64,000 nt of DNA from Taeniopygia guttata (GCF_048771995.1 NC_133063.1:61105310-61169309); one strand, 5' to 3'; positions 1-14,199 are shown, counted from the stretch's first letter. Notes: a model not told the origin generated them from the letters alone. Numbers and translations are program-made.

Positions 1-311
1 TCTTCTACCTAAGCTATACTTCCAAAGGTGAGATACCCTTTCTGAAACTGTACACTGTTCAAGATGTATAGAGCATTACTAATGATGCATTTTCATTTTG
101 CTCTTACATTTTATAGGAAGTTATGTGATGAACAACATAAATTTCCTTAAGAATTATCATCCCTTTGCAATTGTAAAAGGGATATGTACAAGGAAATAGG
201 GAACCCCTAATGTATCTGCAGAAAGAAAAGAGTTTTAATGGACTCTTGACAATTGTCTGGGTAATTTGGTCAGAGAGAGATCATGTTTGTAAAACATGAC
301 CTCTTTCACAT
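1..311. other. Unique AT-rich sequence, nothing recognised
   Basis: No coding frame, repeat or RNA gene could be recognised here. It is the left flank of the GAAA microsatellite. Confidence 0.6.
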
Positions 312-552
<241 letters not shown>

Positions 553-1639
553 TGAGATCCTTTATTAGGCATTCTGTAGTTCCTGTCTCTAAAGAAGGGA
601 AAGCACAAGCCTGAAAATAAGATTTCTGTTATGCTATCTCATGTGTATCAGAGAGAAAGGGATTGTACAGGGGACATGGTGTCAGTTTACAGTTACTGTG
701 AAACAAAAATTACTGTGAAACAGTAATAATATTTCAACTACATGGTAGTTCTACTGGATATAATAAATGTGTGGCAAATTGCATTATTATGCCATCACTT
801 TCTATGAAGTATATTTTTCACAAATATTACTTAGAAACCGGACTACAGGGAAAACTAACTCAGTACTATGTGAGGGCTTTTCCAGCTCCCACTGAACTCA
901 CGGTAAGGAGTCCTATCACTTTCAGTTAACCCTAGAGAAAACAAATTAACTATGTTTTTGTTTGCAGTTGGGACTCATAGAGCTCAGAGACACAACTTGA
1001 AACCTTTGTCAATAAAGGAGTTCAAGGATACGGGCTATAAACAAGACTAAAAAAAAAATTTTAAAAACTCCTCCGTATTGTGCAGATAAACAGAGCAGCT
1101 ATACCAGAAGTGAAAAACCCCAAAACTTTAGCATCTAAAATCTCTTTTTCTCAGAGCAAATGCAAAGCACAAAGCCATGCTAACCCTTCACCTCTAACTA
1201 CTACACAGTGATATTTTTTTCTTGCATGCTTTTTCCCACATGAGGATATGAATAAGCTGATACTGTATAGAGATAATAAATTTAGTTTAATATAATTAAG
1301 ACATACACACATGTTTATATGTATATATTCCTGTGAGGATGCTTGTAAAAAAAGTGCTTACACCTGGAGGCACTGGAGTGGAAGACTGAAAGTAGATGTA
1401 GCTTGTCATGCTGCTAGGTAAATTCCAATGGATTGCAGTTCCAACAAATCTGTGGTTTTATCAGAATTAAATATTTTAGGTGAATATTTCTCCAATTTAA
1501 TTGCACTATCAGGGCAAGATTCTTCTGGAACCTCAGTTCATATCTTATCAACAATTTCTCCTGTTTGTATCACAGCAAATCAAGGAATCCATTCACCATT
1601 CCCCACTGTCAGGCAGGTGCACAGCCCATGTCCACCTTC
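553..1639. other. Unique AT-rich sequence, nothing recognised
   Basis: No gene, RNA or clear repeat is visible. The last 100-150 bases before the CR1 fragment may belong to that element but are too diverged to assign. Confidence 0.5.
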
Positions 1640-2345
1640 CCTTGCATCCTATCACCAGACATCAGGGAGGACAACACCACGTCCCACTCCACTCCTCCCA
1701 TAAGGAAGTTGTAGACAGCAGTGAGGTCACCCCTCACTCTCATTTCCCCTCAGCTGAACACACCTAGTATCCTCACATACTCCATAAGTCCCTGCCCACT
1801 AGTTCTTTCATTATCTTTGTTATCGTTTCCCTCCTTTGGACACATTCCAACTCTTTTCCACTACATTTATACCGTTGAACCCAAAACTACACCCAAGGGT
1901 AGGCTGCACCAATGCTGTGTGTAAGTGGCATAATCACTTATTTTGATGAGTTATTTATACTTTGCTTAGTGCCCAAAACCTTCAGATCCTTTACTGCATA
2001 CCTGCTCTCCAACCTCTTGTCTCCAGTCTATACATATATCTCCCCAGGAACAGAATCCAACATTTGTCCTGATTAAATTTCAGACAGTTGTTGATTTCCC
2101 AGTGTTCTAATCAAAATGTCTCAGTAAGTCCTCTTTGGAATCAATGATTCCCCTTAATAAATTATCACCCATAAATTTTGTGTGCACTCAACACCTGTGT
2201 CCAAGTCACTAATAAAAATGCTGAAGAGAACTGGCCCTAAAACCTAGCCCTAGCTTAGCACTCTTGTGTTACCAGCTATTACCCCATTTACTACAATTCT
2301 TTCAGCCTGAATGTTCAGCCAATTGTTCACCCATTTTATATTATC
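1640..2345 (-). mobile_element. Old, diverged CR1-like LINE fragment, antisense
   Basis: Read on the minus strand this matches the 3' half of CR1 ORF2 and its tail. Antisense landmarks in order are: the stretch for the tail with a 'gaagttgtagacagcagtgaggtcacccc' pattern (1687-1733), 'tttggacacattccaactc' (1837-1855), 'gcccaaaac' (1971-1979), the 'gtcctgattaaatttca' pattern (2066-2082), and 'aagagaactggccctaaaac' (2223-2242). The last corresponds to the conserved RT segment found in all avian CR1 copies. Stops and indels are present in all frames. It is more diverged than the other copies in this window, which suggests an old insertion. Subfamily is not assigned, and the edges are uncertain by about 80 bases. 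Confidence 0.8.
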
Positions 2346-4959
2346 ACAGACCTAAGACAACACTCTCCGACTATTCAGGCCCTAGGACTCAATTACCCTG
2401 GAAGCTCTGAGCCTTGCAGAACTGTCAAGACAGTGATGTAGCTTAACCTATCCATATCCATTTGGCAAGATGCCTCCTCCATGAGGAAAGGGGAAGAATT
2501 GTATAGAGAAAAAAAGGATCTTGTGCCCTGGTAAATGCTACTTCCTGTCTCCCCAGGTAAAACTCATGGGATCTCTGGTAATGGAGCAGCTCACAGGAGT
2601 TGACAGTGCCTTCTTCACTGCATTTGGGGAAAATAAATCAAAATATTTTTATTTCTCTGAGTTCTTTTATTAATATTTCCCTGAAGAAAATAGCTTGTTT
2701 TGAGTTCTCATGGTACACTCAACCCACAGTTTCTGCCAGTTCATTTTATGTATTTTATTTGTTATTTTGTATATTAATCTGCTTCAACTAAAGAGAATAA
2801 AACCTAGGAAAAGGCAAGAAAAATCTTATGACTTCTCTATGGACATGGAAAGTTGACAGGAAATATTACATAAGAAATGAAACTGATCATTATGAAAACA
2901 GCTGAAATAACAGATGATACTGGAAAGTAATGTATTTTTTAAAATGACATTTGTATAGGGCCTACATATGTAATCTCAAGAGGATGTCAAGCATAGAGAA
3001 CAGCTGACAGAATGACAGAAAAGATTTTATATGTTTTAATGCAGATTTGCCTTTCCCCTGCCTCTGTGCAGGAAATAGCCATCAAATATGCAGCATTCTT
3101 TTCTGATGACTGGAAGGGATAAGGAGCAGAATTAAAAAAAAAAAAATTATTAATTTCAAATGGAAGCTTTTGAAAGTGTGATTGATTTAGTTATATCACT
3201 TTCAGGTCTAGTTGGTGGTCTAGGAGGCTCCCTTGCTTCAGTTTGTTCCATTTTGAGAAAACCAAAATATTTGAAATTGATAGTTTTGTTTAGATACTGT
3301 AGATGTAAGACAAGGCTGAAAGGAAAAGAAGATGAAAACAGAAGGCACAGCTATTTAATTAAGTACTAAATTCTTATGAGCATTTTTAGAGCATTATATT
3401 CTACTTTTAGAAAGATTAGACATAGCCTGGCTTCAGAGATCAGTAATGTCATGTAAACAATCTTGATTTGTTCTGATTTCAAATGACATTGATTAATAAT
3501 ATCACCATAGAAATGCTTTCTACTTTACAATGATCAAAACACAATGCATTTTCTGGAGTCCTGAGGAAACTGGTCATAACTCCAGTTTACCCTTTCTGCC
3601 TTGTGTGTCACATCCTCTCTCAGCTGACTTCTTAGAGAACTCAGCTTCAGGATCTTAGGAGTTTCCACAAAATGGGATGGCTTCGGGTGGCAGGGTACTC
3701 ACCACCATTGAGTCAGATTGAAGCCTTCTAGACTATAAAATTCTGTCCCCTAAGAGTCAAAGGAGAAGCTATCACCCTCTGGGGCAACTGATCAAATCAT
3801 GAGACCTGCCAGGCCATGACCAAAGGTGCTATCATCCTGCTGTATGTATTAGGAGAAAATGTTAGTTGCTGTTGTCAGGGGCTTTCTGCAAGGTATGAGG
3901 TAGATCTTGCCCAGAATGTTGTCTTTAAACTGTAGTCCTAGGTGTAAGATGAGAATGACATTGCCCAGGAAGACTGAACACAATAGTGTGATGGCAGTTG
4001 GTATTGTTGGCACTGTGATACCCTTTCTCCTGCATATGTTGTAAAAATAATAATTTTTAATTATTATTTAGCATTTTGTTATCTTTAGATCTCAGAATAT
4101 TACACAAAAAGAAAAAAAAAATTGTCCTCTATTTCCAGATGAGGAAGTGAAGAGGCAAGTAAAAGACAAGTAAAGGCAAGTATACCATGGAAGCCAAGTA
4201 GGGGAGGACACTTCTTTCTTTGTTAGGCCATATTAAATAGGGAGCTACAAAAAAATTATATTTTTGTCTGCTTCTACTTTCTTGAGGGGAGAGAAGATTG
4301 TTAAAAGAAAACCTTGATGATATCTTTAAGTGATATATCTTTAGTGTGTTTTGTAAGAAGAAGTATGTTTTTGAGAGATATGTGTAGATATGTGACAATG
4401 CCCCATAAATCTCTTTGTATAAGTAACTTTACTGCTCCATATTTTTTTTAGTATAAACACCTTGTAAGTTAGGTTTAAAACAAGCTAACATTTTATTTAT
4501 TTGGATGGTTTTTTGGAGGTAATTTTGCTAAAATACTTTTATTTTACTGTTTATCTAGGAGAACTCATTAGAAAATTAGTTTAAAACTATCAAGGTGTTT
4601 CTATATGTTTGTTGCTTGTTAGCTGTGAATATGTGGTGTGAATAAATACTGAATGATGGTAGTGTTACTAGGACCAGGGGAGATCAGAGACTTAGGAATG
4701 GGATTCTCACAGAGTCAAATTGACTTTACCAGCATGAGTCTAACAGTCACACCAGCCACAAGCAAAATCAAACCGCTATCATTGAGGGAGACTTTGGAGT
4801 GAATAGCAGCACAATCATTCCACCTCTCAAAAGATTATCACAGCAGGTGCTGTAACTACAGTGTGGTTTTATGGTTATGCTCATACTGCACTCTGGTGCA
4901 CAGTGGGGGGTTCTAACAACTTATGGGCACTACAATTTATGTGTCATCTGCTGCTGTAT
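2346..4959. other. Unique AT-rich sequence, nothing recognised
   Basis: Open frames here are short and lack composition or motifs of protein. The DNA is AT-rich with short A runs, for example at 3133-3146. No RNA gene was recognised. Confidence 0.5.
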
Positions 4960-5310
4960 TGTGTTATCTAAGTTGCTGTTTCATTAGGTGGTTTGGTCCT
5001 ACACCCCCATGTAAGTGGTCCTGCCCTCCCTTGCCTCCACCCACTCCAATGTCAGTCCTTTCCTCCCTCCCCCCCTTACCATCCAAACCTTCTGAATCAT
5101 TCCTCTAGCCCCACCCCAGGGTCTGCCTGTCACTCGACAGACAGCCCTTCCCCTCCATCCAGAATGTTCCACGAGTGATACGTCGGACACTGGGGTCGCC
5201 TCCCTTCAACTCCTTCCACTGGTGCCCGTTCCTGCCCATTTTCCCTGTTCCCACTCCCCTCAATCACCCTGTTGGTCTGTGAGAAGACCACTCCCTCGTT
5301 TTCATCCCCG

Positions 5311-5316
5311 TTTAAA
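5311..5316 (+). promoter_or_regulatory. Possible TATA-like element of the LTR
   Basis: TTTAAA sits 75 bases before AATAAA inside the LTR-like block, a plausible U3/R spacing. Function is inferred from spacing only. Confidence 0.35.
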
Positions 5317-5390
5317 CCCTGCTGCACTGTTCAGTTCAGGGCTTCTGCTGGTTGTTCATCCCTGGGTTGGGCGGCTCCTTGGAGTCCCTC

Positions 5391-5396
5391 AATAAA
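5391..5396 (+). terminator. Possible LTR polyadenylation signal AATAAA
   Basis: A canonical AATAAA lies in a GC-rich context in which the hexamer is unlikely by chance. It sits in the correct order after the TATA-like element. It supports plus orientation for the block. Confidence 0.5.
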
Positions 5397-5590
5397 CCTG
5401 GACTGAGAGCCCCAACAGGAGTCAGCTCCTTCCTCTGTCTTCGCCGTCCAAGTCTCTGCAATGGCAACGGGCCGAACCCAAAGCCACCCTCCTAACCCCC
5501 CGGGGAAACGGGAAGGTGGCCCCCGCTGTTTGCCGTGCCAGGGCAAGCCGGGAAGTTGCTGAGCAATAGGCCGGAGTGGACATGACGGCA

Positions 5591-8500
5591 ACCTACTGCT
5601 GCCTCTCTGGAAGATGTTACAAGGAGTTCAATCAAGGGGCCATTATGAATGAATATTCATAGTCACTCAGGTAACAGTCATGTAGATAAATAAGAAAAAA
5701 CCTGAATACCTTAGGTCTCCTGGACCATTGTTAATTGATATCCTTCTAAAATACTTTGGTCTCATCCACCAGCAGTGATTTTTTTAAAACAAGCTCTAAT
5801 TTTCCACCCCAACTTAGTCAAAGATCACACAATGACCAAAACTTTATCAAGTTATTCGTAAAAAATGAATGTGGTGCTTATCTCCCTGAATCCTCTTCTG
5901 TAGTCTTAATTACAGTGACAATGAAGCCAGTATTGCAAGAGCCATCTGAGATGGACTATTCTTTCACGGGATCAGTTTGCACTCATTATAATCCTAGTGG
6001 GATGAAATTTTCTTTCAAGAGTATTAAATGTTTTTATCTGCAGGTTTGGGTAGTTGTACACATTTTAAATATGCTGTGTAAAATCTCCATTTGATATCTG
6101 TTAGACTAGGACAATAAATACATACCTATGTAGCCTTTACTAAGTGTCAGCTTGACCTTCCAGTTCTCACTCTTTGAAAAATCTGAAAAGTGTGCGTACA
6201 GACAAGAATTCCAGGTTGCATGATAAAAAAAATTAAGAAAGGGCATTGCACAAGCTATTAGCAATAGAAATGTACATTTAGTACATTTTTGCTAAACTGT
6301 ACCACCTCAAGGAGACAGTAACTATTCAATGAAAATCAGTTCTCTTCTCACACTGAAATGATGCTTTAAAAACATCCCTTACAAGCACTCTGTTAACCTT
6401 GAGACTACACATTTATTTCTGGGAGAGTGGGAAGAGAGGCTGGTAAGAGTACATGGAAAAAATACAGAACCGGTTCTTTTCAAGAACACTCTTTGTAGCT
6501 TTCTTTCAGAGACGATGGTGCCTACCAGGACTGGTGGTTAAAAAAAAAAAATCCTCAATCCACTGTATTGTATGCACACAGTCAGCATCAGGTTGTATTC
6601 TTCTCTTCTGGCTTTCGAGAAACATCTCCATAGGACAAAATTCCCAGTAAAATACTTCCAGTGTGGAAATCTGGTACCTTGGAATAGTGAGGCCTCCTCC
6701 TAACACATGAAAATCAGTGAGAACATTGACATGATCCAGCTCTTAGATTTGTAATCAGGACATTAGGGAGAACTTACATTCTGGTTCCATCTCCTCAGCC
6801 AAGCTATGTGTTTCTTTGGTGTTCACTTAATTTTTCTTGGATACCCTTCTTGTGTAACTGTTTTTATCACTAAAATCTGGTAGAGTAAGTACCAGACTAG
6901 TAGGGCTAGATCTTTCTCTGTGAGGTGATCTCATAAAACATCAGATTAAGCTCTAGCGAATATGTATTGGCTCCCATACACACTAATATCAGGAAGTTTT
7001 CACCACACTTTGACTAATTTTACAAGTGGTTCTCTTGCCTTCATATTGTGTTGTGAAGAATTAATTTTCAGTGCAGCTTCAGTCTTAAGTGACTGAAAAA
7101 CAAGTGTGAAGGCCAAGAATATATTGTGATTCCTTATTGTCATCCATGAAAAATTGCAACTGCCACAGATGGTGTTGCAACTTCAAATCCTGGTGGTGCT
7201 GAACAGCACTGTAATGTTAATTTAAAACAAAAATGTAGAAGTCAATTCAGGATGCTGCTGAATGGCATCAGAAAACCTTTATTATACAGAATGAAAGAAC
7301 TGGGATAAAGCAAATGTCAAGCAAATCTCGGTTTTACAGGCAAGCTGTTTTTAATAAAAGGATTTGGAGATTTCTAATTAGGTTAATGTCTTCTTTCAAA
7401 GTTTAGTAACTAGAATAAAAGGAGACATGAAGAGTGGGTCTAAATATTTCTTACTGGAGAACAAATTTGTTAATTTGTAATATGTTTACCAATTTATTTT
7501 TTGCAATGACTGTATCTCTTACGTCTTTTGTAAAGTCTCAGTGTATGTTGTACTATTTTGCTAGCACTTGACATTAGAAAAAGCATTCATTGAAGACTGG
7601 AACTATATTTTAAACATTAAAGTTATGTAAAGAATAAGATAGATGATTTGGCGTTACATGACAAGGGTACTTCAGTGAAGATTTACATTGTAAAAAAGGA
7701 CAGGCACCTGTGATGTCTTTTTAATTGCTCTAAAATCTTGTTGCAAAACATTATTTTACTTTAGTAGATGGCATGATGTCTTCTTCAAAACAACAACAAA
7801 AAAAAAAGGATTTCTATTCATGGGCTCAGTAGAGCCATATTTGTGTTTACTGTGCTGTCATCTCACAGGGACTTAATTGAAAGCATGTGATTTTCTGTAA
7901 GGCAACAACATTATCATAGAAACAGACAATTTACTGTGCAAGTAGCATGCACTAGAATGCACTGAGTCTCATACTGGTGTCTGAACAATATCTTCACTCT
8001 ACACTGAAATGGTTCTTTCTTCATTTTGCTCTTTGAAAAGCATCCAGATGGTTTTCATCAAGAGGAGGCACAAGAAAAGCTCCAGCAGCAAGACAATGCA
8101 CAGGGGAAATACATAAAAGGTCATGCTAGAGTTATCTTAATGATTGAAAGGTGTCATTAATATTTTCTTCATGAAGAAGGTGATTTGGCTCTGACTGGTA
8201 TGTATTGGTTCTCCTTGTTTATTTTGCTTATCTAAGGTTTGATGCAAAAACTTGGGTTTTTTTTCCCTCTAAGACCCCATTCAAACTCTGTGACCTGAGT
8301 TAGTGTGCCAGACCATTCTTTTGAGGAAATGGTTTACTACATATTTGTGATCTATATAATTCTCAGCTAAAAAATACAACAGTACATAACAGAAAGCAGA
8401 TATTATAAAGTCTAATTTTGTGAATTGGGAACTGTTCTTAATACAGAATTTTTTGTGTCTTTCATATAATGATACCATATCAGCCACTTACAAAACTCTA

Positions 8501-11500
8501 CCTGCAAAATGACAGATCAAAAATCTGGGTTTTTTATGTTCAGACAAAAATGTCCAATTATACCTCTTTGGAAAAAATATCACTGGGGCAGCATTGTGTT
8601 ATACCACAATTCACAATTGTTCATTAATACAAAATAGTGTTCACAGAAGCGGTAAGAGAGGTTGGATTGCTCGCATATGCAGGCAATACTTTGTTTTCTA
8701 AAATAATGTAGATCTTTTTTGGACTGGCTTTGCATAAAACCCAGCAAAATATGTTTTGACTGATTTTATCAACAAGTCATTTGCCTCTTTATTTTAAACT
8801 TCATAGGTGTATCTGGGGAAAGAATGCAAAAGAGATGATACAGTAGGTTTGGAGGGTTTTTTTTCCTAGGAAGGAGATGTTGTTAAATATATTAATCATA
8901 TAGTAGGGTTTTGTAACTGAGACTCCACCTACGCAATGCCATTTTTACTGAATCATTGAATTTAATCAAAGTGTTTGCATGAACATTTTAAATTAATGAG
9001 ATAATCAAAATAAAAAAGGGAAGTATAAATAAACTTGAAATCCTTCCAAGATGTTACATTATAGTTCAGATTTCTTGTTCAACATATTTTGTATTTGAGA
9101 ACAAAAAGGAAATGAAGACGAGTATAATTATTTTGATAATAGCCCAAATATAAAGTGTATGCAAGTTGCACATACTATGCAAATCAGTATAATATGAACA
9201 AAAAATGTTATCATATTTAAAAAACACAATTCTACCAGGTGTTTTACGGTGACATTTTAGTCACCAGTATTTTATGAAATCTGTCTTAGAATGCAGTAAT
9301 ATTATCTTTAGGTAAAGAACATATGAGACAATAGGAAAAAAATCTATTTACATGTTCAAGAATGTTTCCAAGAAGACTTTTTCAGGTTTGAAAGCAATGA
9401 TGCTGAAAATCTGGGCTCTGGGTTTAAGGTTGGGAGGTAGGAAGTAAATGGTGGGACAGAAAAGAAAAAAAACTTAATACCCAGTTAGAGAATTGGCAGC
9501 TTTCTCTTTTTCACCATTACATAGATGTGCACCAGAGAAGTGTGTTACAGAGTGACCTTATGACTCTAGTTAAGCAGCAGGCAGTAGCATTAAATGGAAT
9601 TTTTACGTTTCCTTTTTGTTAGATGTGTCAAAAGTTTAAAAAGCTGTTATTTTAAGAGTCCTTTTCTTTCTTCACCCTCAAAAGATTCCAGGTGTGCTGG
9701 GGATGGGGGTGGGGTGAAGTAGGAGGAAAAACAATTTCTTGCCATCAGAAATACTATATTATTATTCTTCATTATTAAACTTGAAAAAATGTTACACATA
9801 AAAAAAGTGAATACCAATTTCTAGTAACTGTATTTTAAGTGTGACATACTTAGTAGGGTCGCTTTTCAGTCATATGTACATCTCTCTAGAGATGCCCAGG
9901 CAACAAAAATAGTCACTATATTCACTATATTTGTATTATTTTTAGAAGAGAGCACGTAACATTTTAGAGGCACCTGAGGAGCTGCATCCATTTGACATAT
10001 GGTTTTTTCAAGAAATGTAGAATACTCTCATGGTATAGACCTATAAAGAGAATATCCTCAGCTGATCTGGTGCCATTTTTAACCTAACTAGTAGTAAGAA
10101 GTTTTAGACAAAGGAACTTGTTTTAAATTTCTTGTCTGAAAATACTGAGATTAGCAGTGTCTACTATGTTGTAGTAGTGCCCTGGCATTCATCTTCTGAA
10201 ACTTTCACAAGCCTCTGCCCTTCCATTATAGCAAAAGTTTTACAGTAACAACTGCACTCATAATTTTAAAAAATGTAGTCCCTTTAGAGATCACCCAGAG
10301 TCTGTATTTTTTCAACATTAAATAATTATGCTTTAAATCAATAATTAAACTCCTACATATCTCTTTCTTCACTCTGCTCTTCATAAGCTGTCCATGAGGT
10401 TACTCTCAACAGGAATATTTTTAAATCCATGAAAAATTTGGTTTTGAACCAAAAGAGAAAACTGAATCTTCTCAAATACAGGGGACAAAACAAACAGCAG
10501 CATAGCGACAGAGAGGTAGGCAGAAATAGAACGAGGTTCCTTCATCTGCTAGGAAGTTAATAAGCAGTAAGATGTTAACAGGCATGGGCATGGTAGAGTT
10601 TTTCATCTAATCTTATTCTTCTGGGGCAGATTTCCCATCAGTATTCAAGTCTGCATTCAGCAAGATAACCAGGCTTAGGTTCAGCACTTGAATAGTCCTG
10701 TGCGTTTCTTTGGAACTGCATCTTTACTTGAAGCACTGTCTTCTTCATCTTTGTAAAGGATAGTTTCAAGACTTTGCATTTTTGTTTCTCAGTCTGGCCA
10801 CAAAATATTTGGATATAGAGCTTACTTTATGATTTTTTTTCTAGTGATTCTAAGTAGTCCAGAGTGAGGTGATATTTTTCCTATGGTAGAAATACTTTGC
10901 TATATATGAGGGAACTCGGCCTACTCCATTAATCAATGTAGCAAAAACCATACAGAAACAGATTTGTGAACAGCTTGTGAGGCATATCATCAAAAACGTT
11001 GTAAAATTTAGTAATCAAAATGGAAATGTTTTTTGTGTATCTGGTGGTGCAGACTTTCTAAATTAGTCTAGGAAAGAACTATCTATCCACATTTTCAAGA
11101 GACTGAACATTATTTTGGTAGTAACTTGATGTTTTTGATGAAGATGTTGGAGTTGGAATAACAAGAAGAAAAGGATTTTGCATATCTTTAGGCATTTCTA
11201 TTGAGTCATTTATGCAAATAGTATCTAGAATAAAAACTGTTCATGGCTGCATGTAGCTCTGCAATTTACATTAAAAATGAAAGCAAACTTTACCTGGAAA
11301 TGAAATAAATATGTGTGTGATTTATTTTACTTAATTAATAAGTTTCAATCTGATAGTCTAAAAAATAAAGTCTAAATTAAAATATGACAGTTTTATCCAC
11401 TGTGTAATGATATCAACTTCAAAGAAAAAGGATCTAGTATATATTTGGCAAAATACCTCATAATGTGTTTTATGGCATTTTTCTTAATTCAGAGTTTGAG

Positions 11501-12628
11501 CTTAACCTTGTTTGGTGTTATGAACTTCAACAGCAATAGGGGGAAGGGAAGCATAAGAAAAATCCCTATTAACTGAAATGGTCCTCTCAGTAATTCCAAT
11601 AAGATGATATACCTGTGATCTTAATGTCCAGGTTAAATATTTGTGGAAGTATTGAAGTATACTCTAACTAACCCCCCAGCAATTCCTTTTTTCTTTTAAA
11701 ATAGTGTAGGTCTACTCTCTAGAAGTAAACTAGGTTTTATCTGTAGTAGGACAGACTTAAAATATTTTGGCAGTTTCTAAATAATTCTGAGTAAGAGTGC
11801 TGTTTCCATAGTCTCATGGGTACACTAGACCTAATTCTCATTGTAATTCTCTCAATTTATATCAATTGATGCTTTGGTCCATTTCTTCAAAATTATGCAA
11901 GAACAAATTTATATTGTTATAAGACAGAGACTGTCTGCCCCTGTAATATTGCTCCCTAAAGCATCACTTGCTTCATGATTATTTATTAATTTTTTAGGTC
12001 TATTAACTAAAACAGCCCTGTTCAGCTTTCATGCAAGTCTGTATTATACCAGATTTTGTTGAGAATATACTGTCAACAATCTTTGTCCTATATCAACAGC
12101 CATAGAATTGAATGTCAATATTAGAAACAATTTTTATATTGAATGTATGGTTTTTTCTAACCTGAATGCAAATATGACAATCCTAACAAGTGCTCTTCTC
12201 ATGTCCTGTGATATTGGGGAATATGTTCTAGTACAGCATTTCCTCTTTTCACTGTGCAACATCTTTTGAAGTATAGGCATCTTTCAACTAATGAAAATAC
12301 TAACAAAAAAAATATATACCTCTTATACAAGTATTGCAACAGGATATTTGTTTCCTTTATTTTCTTCTATTTATTTTCTTTGCTTTTACAAATCACTTTT
12401 AGTGATAATGCAACAACATACTACATGTGCATGACCACAGTAATGTAGGAATTAATCTTGTACTAGAGGGTTTGACTGCAAGGCTTTAGAAGTAGGTGAG
12501 AAGCAGGGGAAGTGTCCGTATGTCCTTTAAAATGAAAATGTGATACAGTCTGTACCAAATGGATGCATGACCATACTACAAAAAAATAAAATAGCATGCT
12601 TGAAAAATTAATTCCTTAGAGGGCATAC
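5591..12628. other. Repeat-poor AT-rich sequence, no gene recognised
   Basis: About 7 kb without a recognisable gene, RNA or transposon. Open frames are short, lack start context or motifs, and use AT-rich chance codons. Short A/T runs occur, for example at 6540-6551 and 7798-7808. Diverged old elements could be present but are beyond recognition by eye. Confidence 0.5.
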
Positions 12629-12706
12629 CTTTAAATGTGCAGAAATATGACTGTCCTTTAAATATGTGAAAAACTATGTTTGTCCTTTAAACACATGCAA
12701 AACTTA
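12629..12706 (+). repeat. Three-copy imperfect tandem repeat, 27-29 bp unit
   Basis: Copies begin with CTTTAAA at 12629, 12656 and 12685. Each continues with an A-rich segment (a TGTG..AAA or CATGCAAA pattern), and the first two end in TGTC. A further partial TGTCCTTTAAA occurs near 12519. It is a small local minisatellite-like duplication with no sign of function. Confidence 0.65.
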
Positions 12707-13426
12707 GCACTAGAAATGAAGATTTGAATATAAGGAAATATCATGTCAAAAGAGTATTCTCAAAGGTAATCTTGCAAATAGAGATGAAGGCAACAAAATA
12801 GAAATTGTTAGGTTTACATTGGAAATTCTCTCTTATGAGTTCAGGAGCTTAAATTCTCTTGATAATTTTAAAAGTGTTGCAATCTCAGTTGTTGAAAATA
12901 ACTTCAGTGCTTGTGTGACTAATCTAGCCTCACATGCTTTTTTCATGTTCTTTTTTTAATTGTATGAAATGTCTGTATGTACCTTTTGTTTTCTTGTGTA
13001 TTTCTCCCCTAAAACTTTTTATTTGGTTATTCATTATTGCTTTGTCTCTTTTTACTCCCTCACCTGCTTCCTCTTTCTCCAAGACTCACTTTTTTGATTC
13101 CATATTCTGTCATGCCCAGATGCTCAGTTCTGATTCAAGGAGACGGAAGTACTGCAGAATAAGGTTAGATTGGGTGAAGAGTTTCCTTCCGGTTTTGTTA
13201 CAATTTTATGTTTGCTGCACAATGCAGTTGGGAGACCATATTTGACTCCAAGTAGTGAAGAAAAATTAATCAGTGTTTCATTCATGCATCTAAGGACAGG
13301 CTGACAATTACATTATATAAAACCAGAGTGACCCCAATGTTTATTTGGCGAATAGATAGGTCTAATAGTATTAGCATTGGTCTCTAATATTTTTAGTTGA
13401 GTTCTTGATGACAAAACACATCTGAC

Positions 13427-13449
13427 TTGGGTTTTTATAAAAAACCCAA
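13427..13449. repeat. Perfect 10-bp inverted repeat with 3-nt loop
   Basis: TTGGGTTTTT at 13427-13436 pairs perfectly with AAAAACCCAA at 13440-13449 around the loop ATA. It lies in repeat-free AT-rich DNA. This looks like a short snap-back duplication rather than a terminator or RNA gene. Confidence 0.75.
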
Positions 13450-14199
13450 ATTTAAAAATTCTGCACTTTTTCTCCGTATTTCTCTAAAATTCAAACCAAA
13501 TTACAGATAGTCTTAGAAAAGGTCAATTATCTTTTAATAAAAATGAGGCTCATAGAGCACTTTTGGGTTTTTTTCCAGGGAGCAAAAGGAAAGATAATAT
13601 TCAACACTAATATTTTCCTATCAAATCTATCAAACACACATATACCAGGTAAGGACCACTGAAAAGCAATTATCATACAAATGCTACTTTCTTACTGAGG
13701 TTAAAGATTCATGAAATTTTTCAACATATTTTTTTCCAGTATTGTAATTATTTTAATCACACTGACTTTTATTTATATTCATCTAGCTGTTATTTCCATT
13801 GAAATTCAAAGAGCTCCAGGTCTAGCTTAAATCAGCAGTGTTTTTCCTTTGACCTTTAAAAATTTAGATTTGTCACCTCTCAAACAACACATATCACATA
13901 CTACATGATACTTATGTGATACTAAGAAAAAAGCAAGAAAAACATGATTGTTTATATTCTTTTCTCTAGGTATAATTTTCAAAATAAAATTTAATTTTCA
14001 AATGACAGTTTTTGTTTGGATCCTGATCATTGTTTGGATTCCTAGGAGATCAGCCAATGTATTTCAGCTTGTAGTGAAATAAAAAGTTACATTGGATAAA
14101 GCTATTGAATACAGGTCAAAGGCAAAAGGCAAAAAGGCACTGAATCTTCTTAACATTTACTTCTTTAATAGTAAAGGTAATGCATCGTTAAATAATTTG

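Larger units (their letters stand above)
4960..5590 (+). mobile_element. LTR-like endogenous retroviral block, plus orientation
   Basis: A sharply GC- and pyrimidine-rich block in AT-rich DNA has the layout of a retroviral LTR read on the plus strand. A C-rich U3-like part comes first (about 4990-5300), then TTTAAA at 5311-5316 as a possible TATA element, then AATAAA at 5391-5396 as a possible polyadenylation signal about 80 bases on. A short C/T-rich U5-like part follows. There are many CpG dinucleotides, suggesting either a recent insertion or weak methylation decay. I could not find matching target-site duplications or clean TG...CA ends. The boundaries are therefore approximate, and some sequence after about 5460 could be internal leader. 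No gag, pol or env coding was seen nearby. Confidence 0.6.

Noticed and set aside
5462..5479. Retroviral primer binding site starting TGG after the LTR
   Set aside because: It begins TGG and includes a CCGAACCC that resembles the complement of a tRNA T-loop, but the spacing is about 8 bases too short for a tRNA 3' end and no tRNA matches.
5331..5591. Minus-strand open frame in the plus-oriented LTR
   Set aside because: GC-rich DNA has few stops. It is antisense to the LTR signals and has no protein motif.
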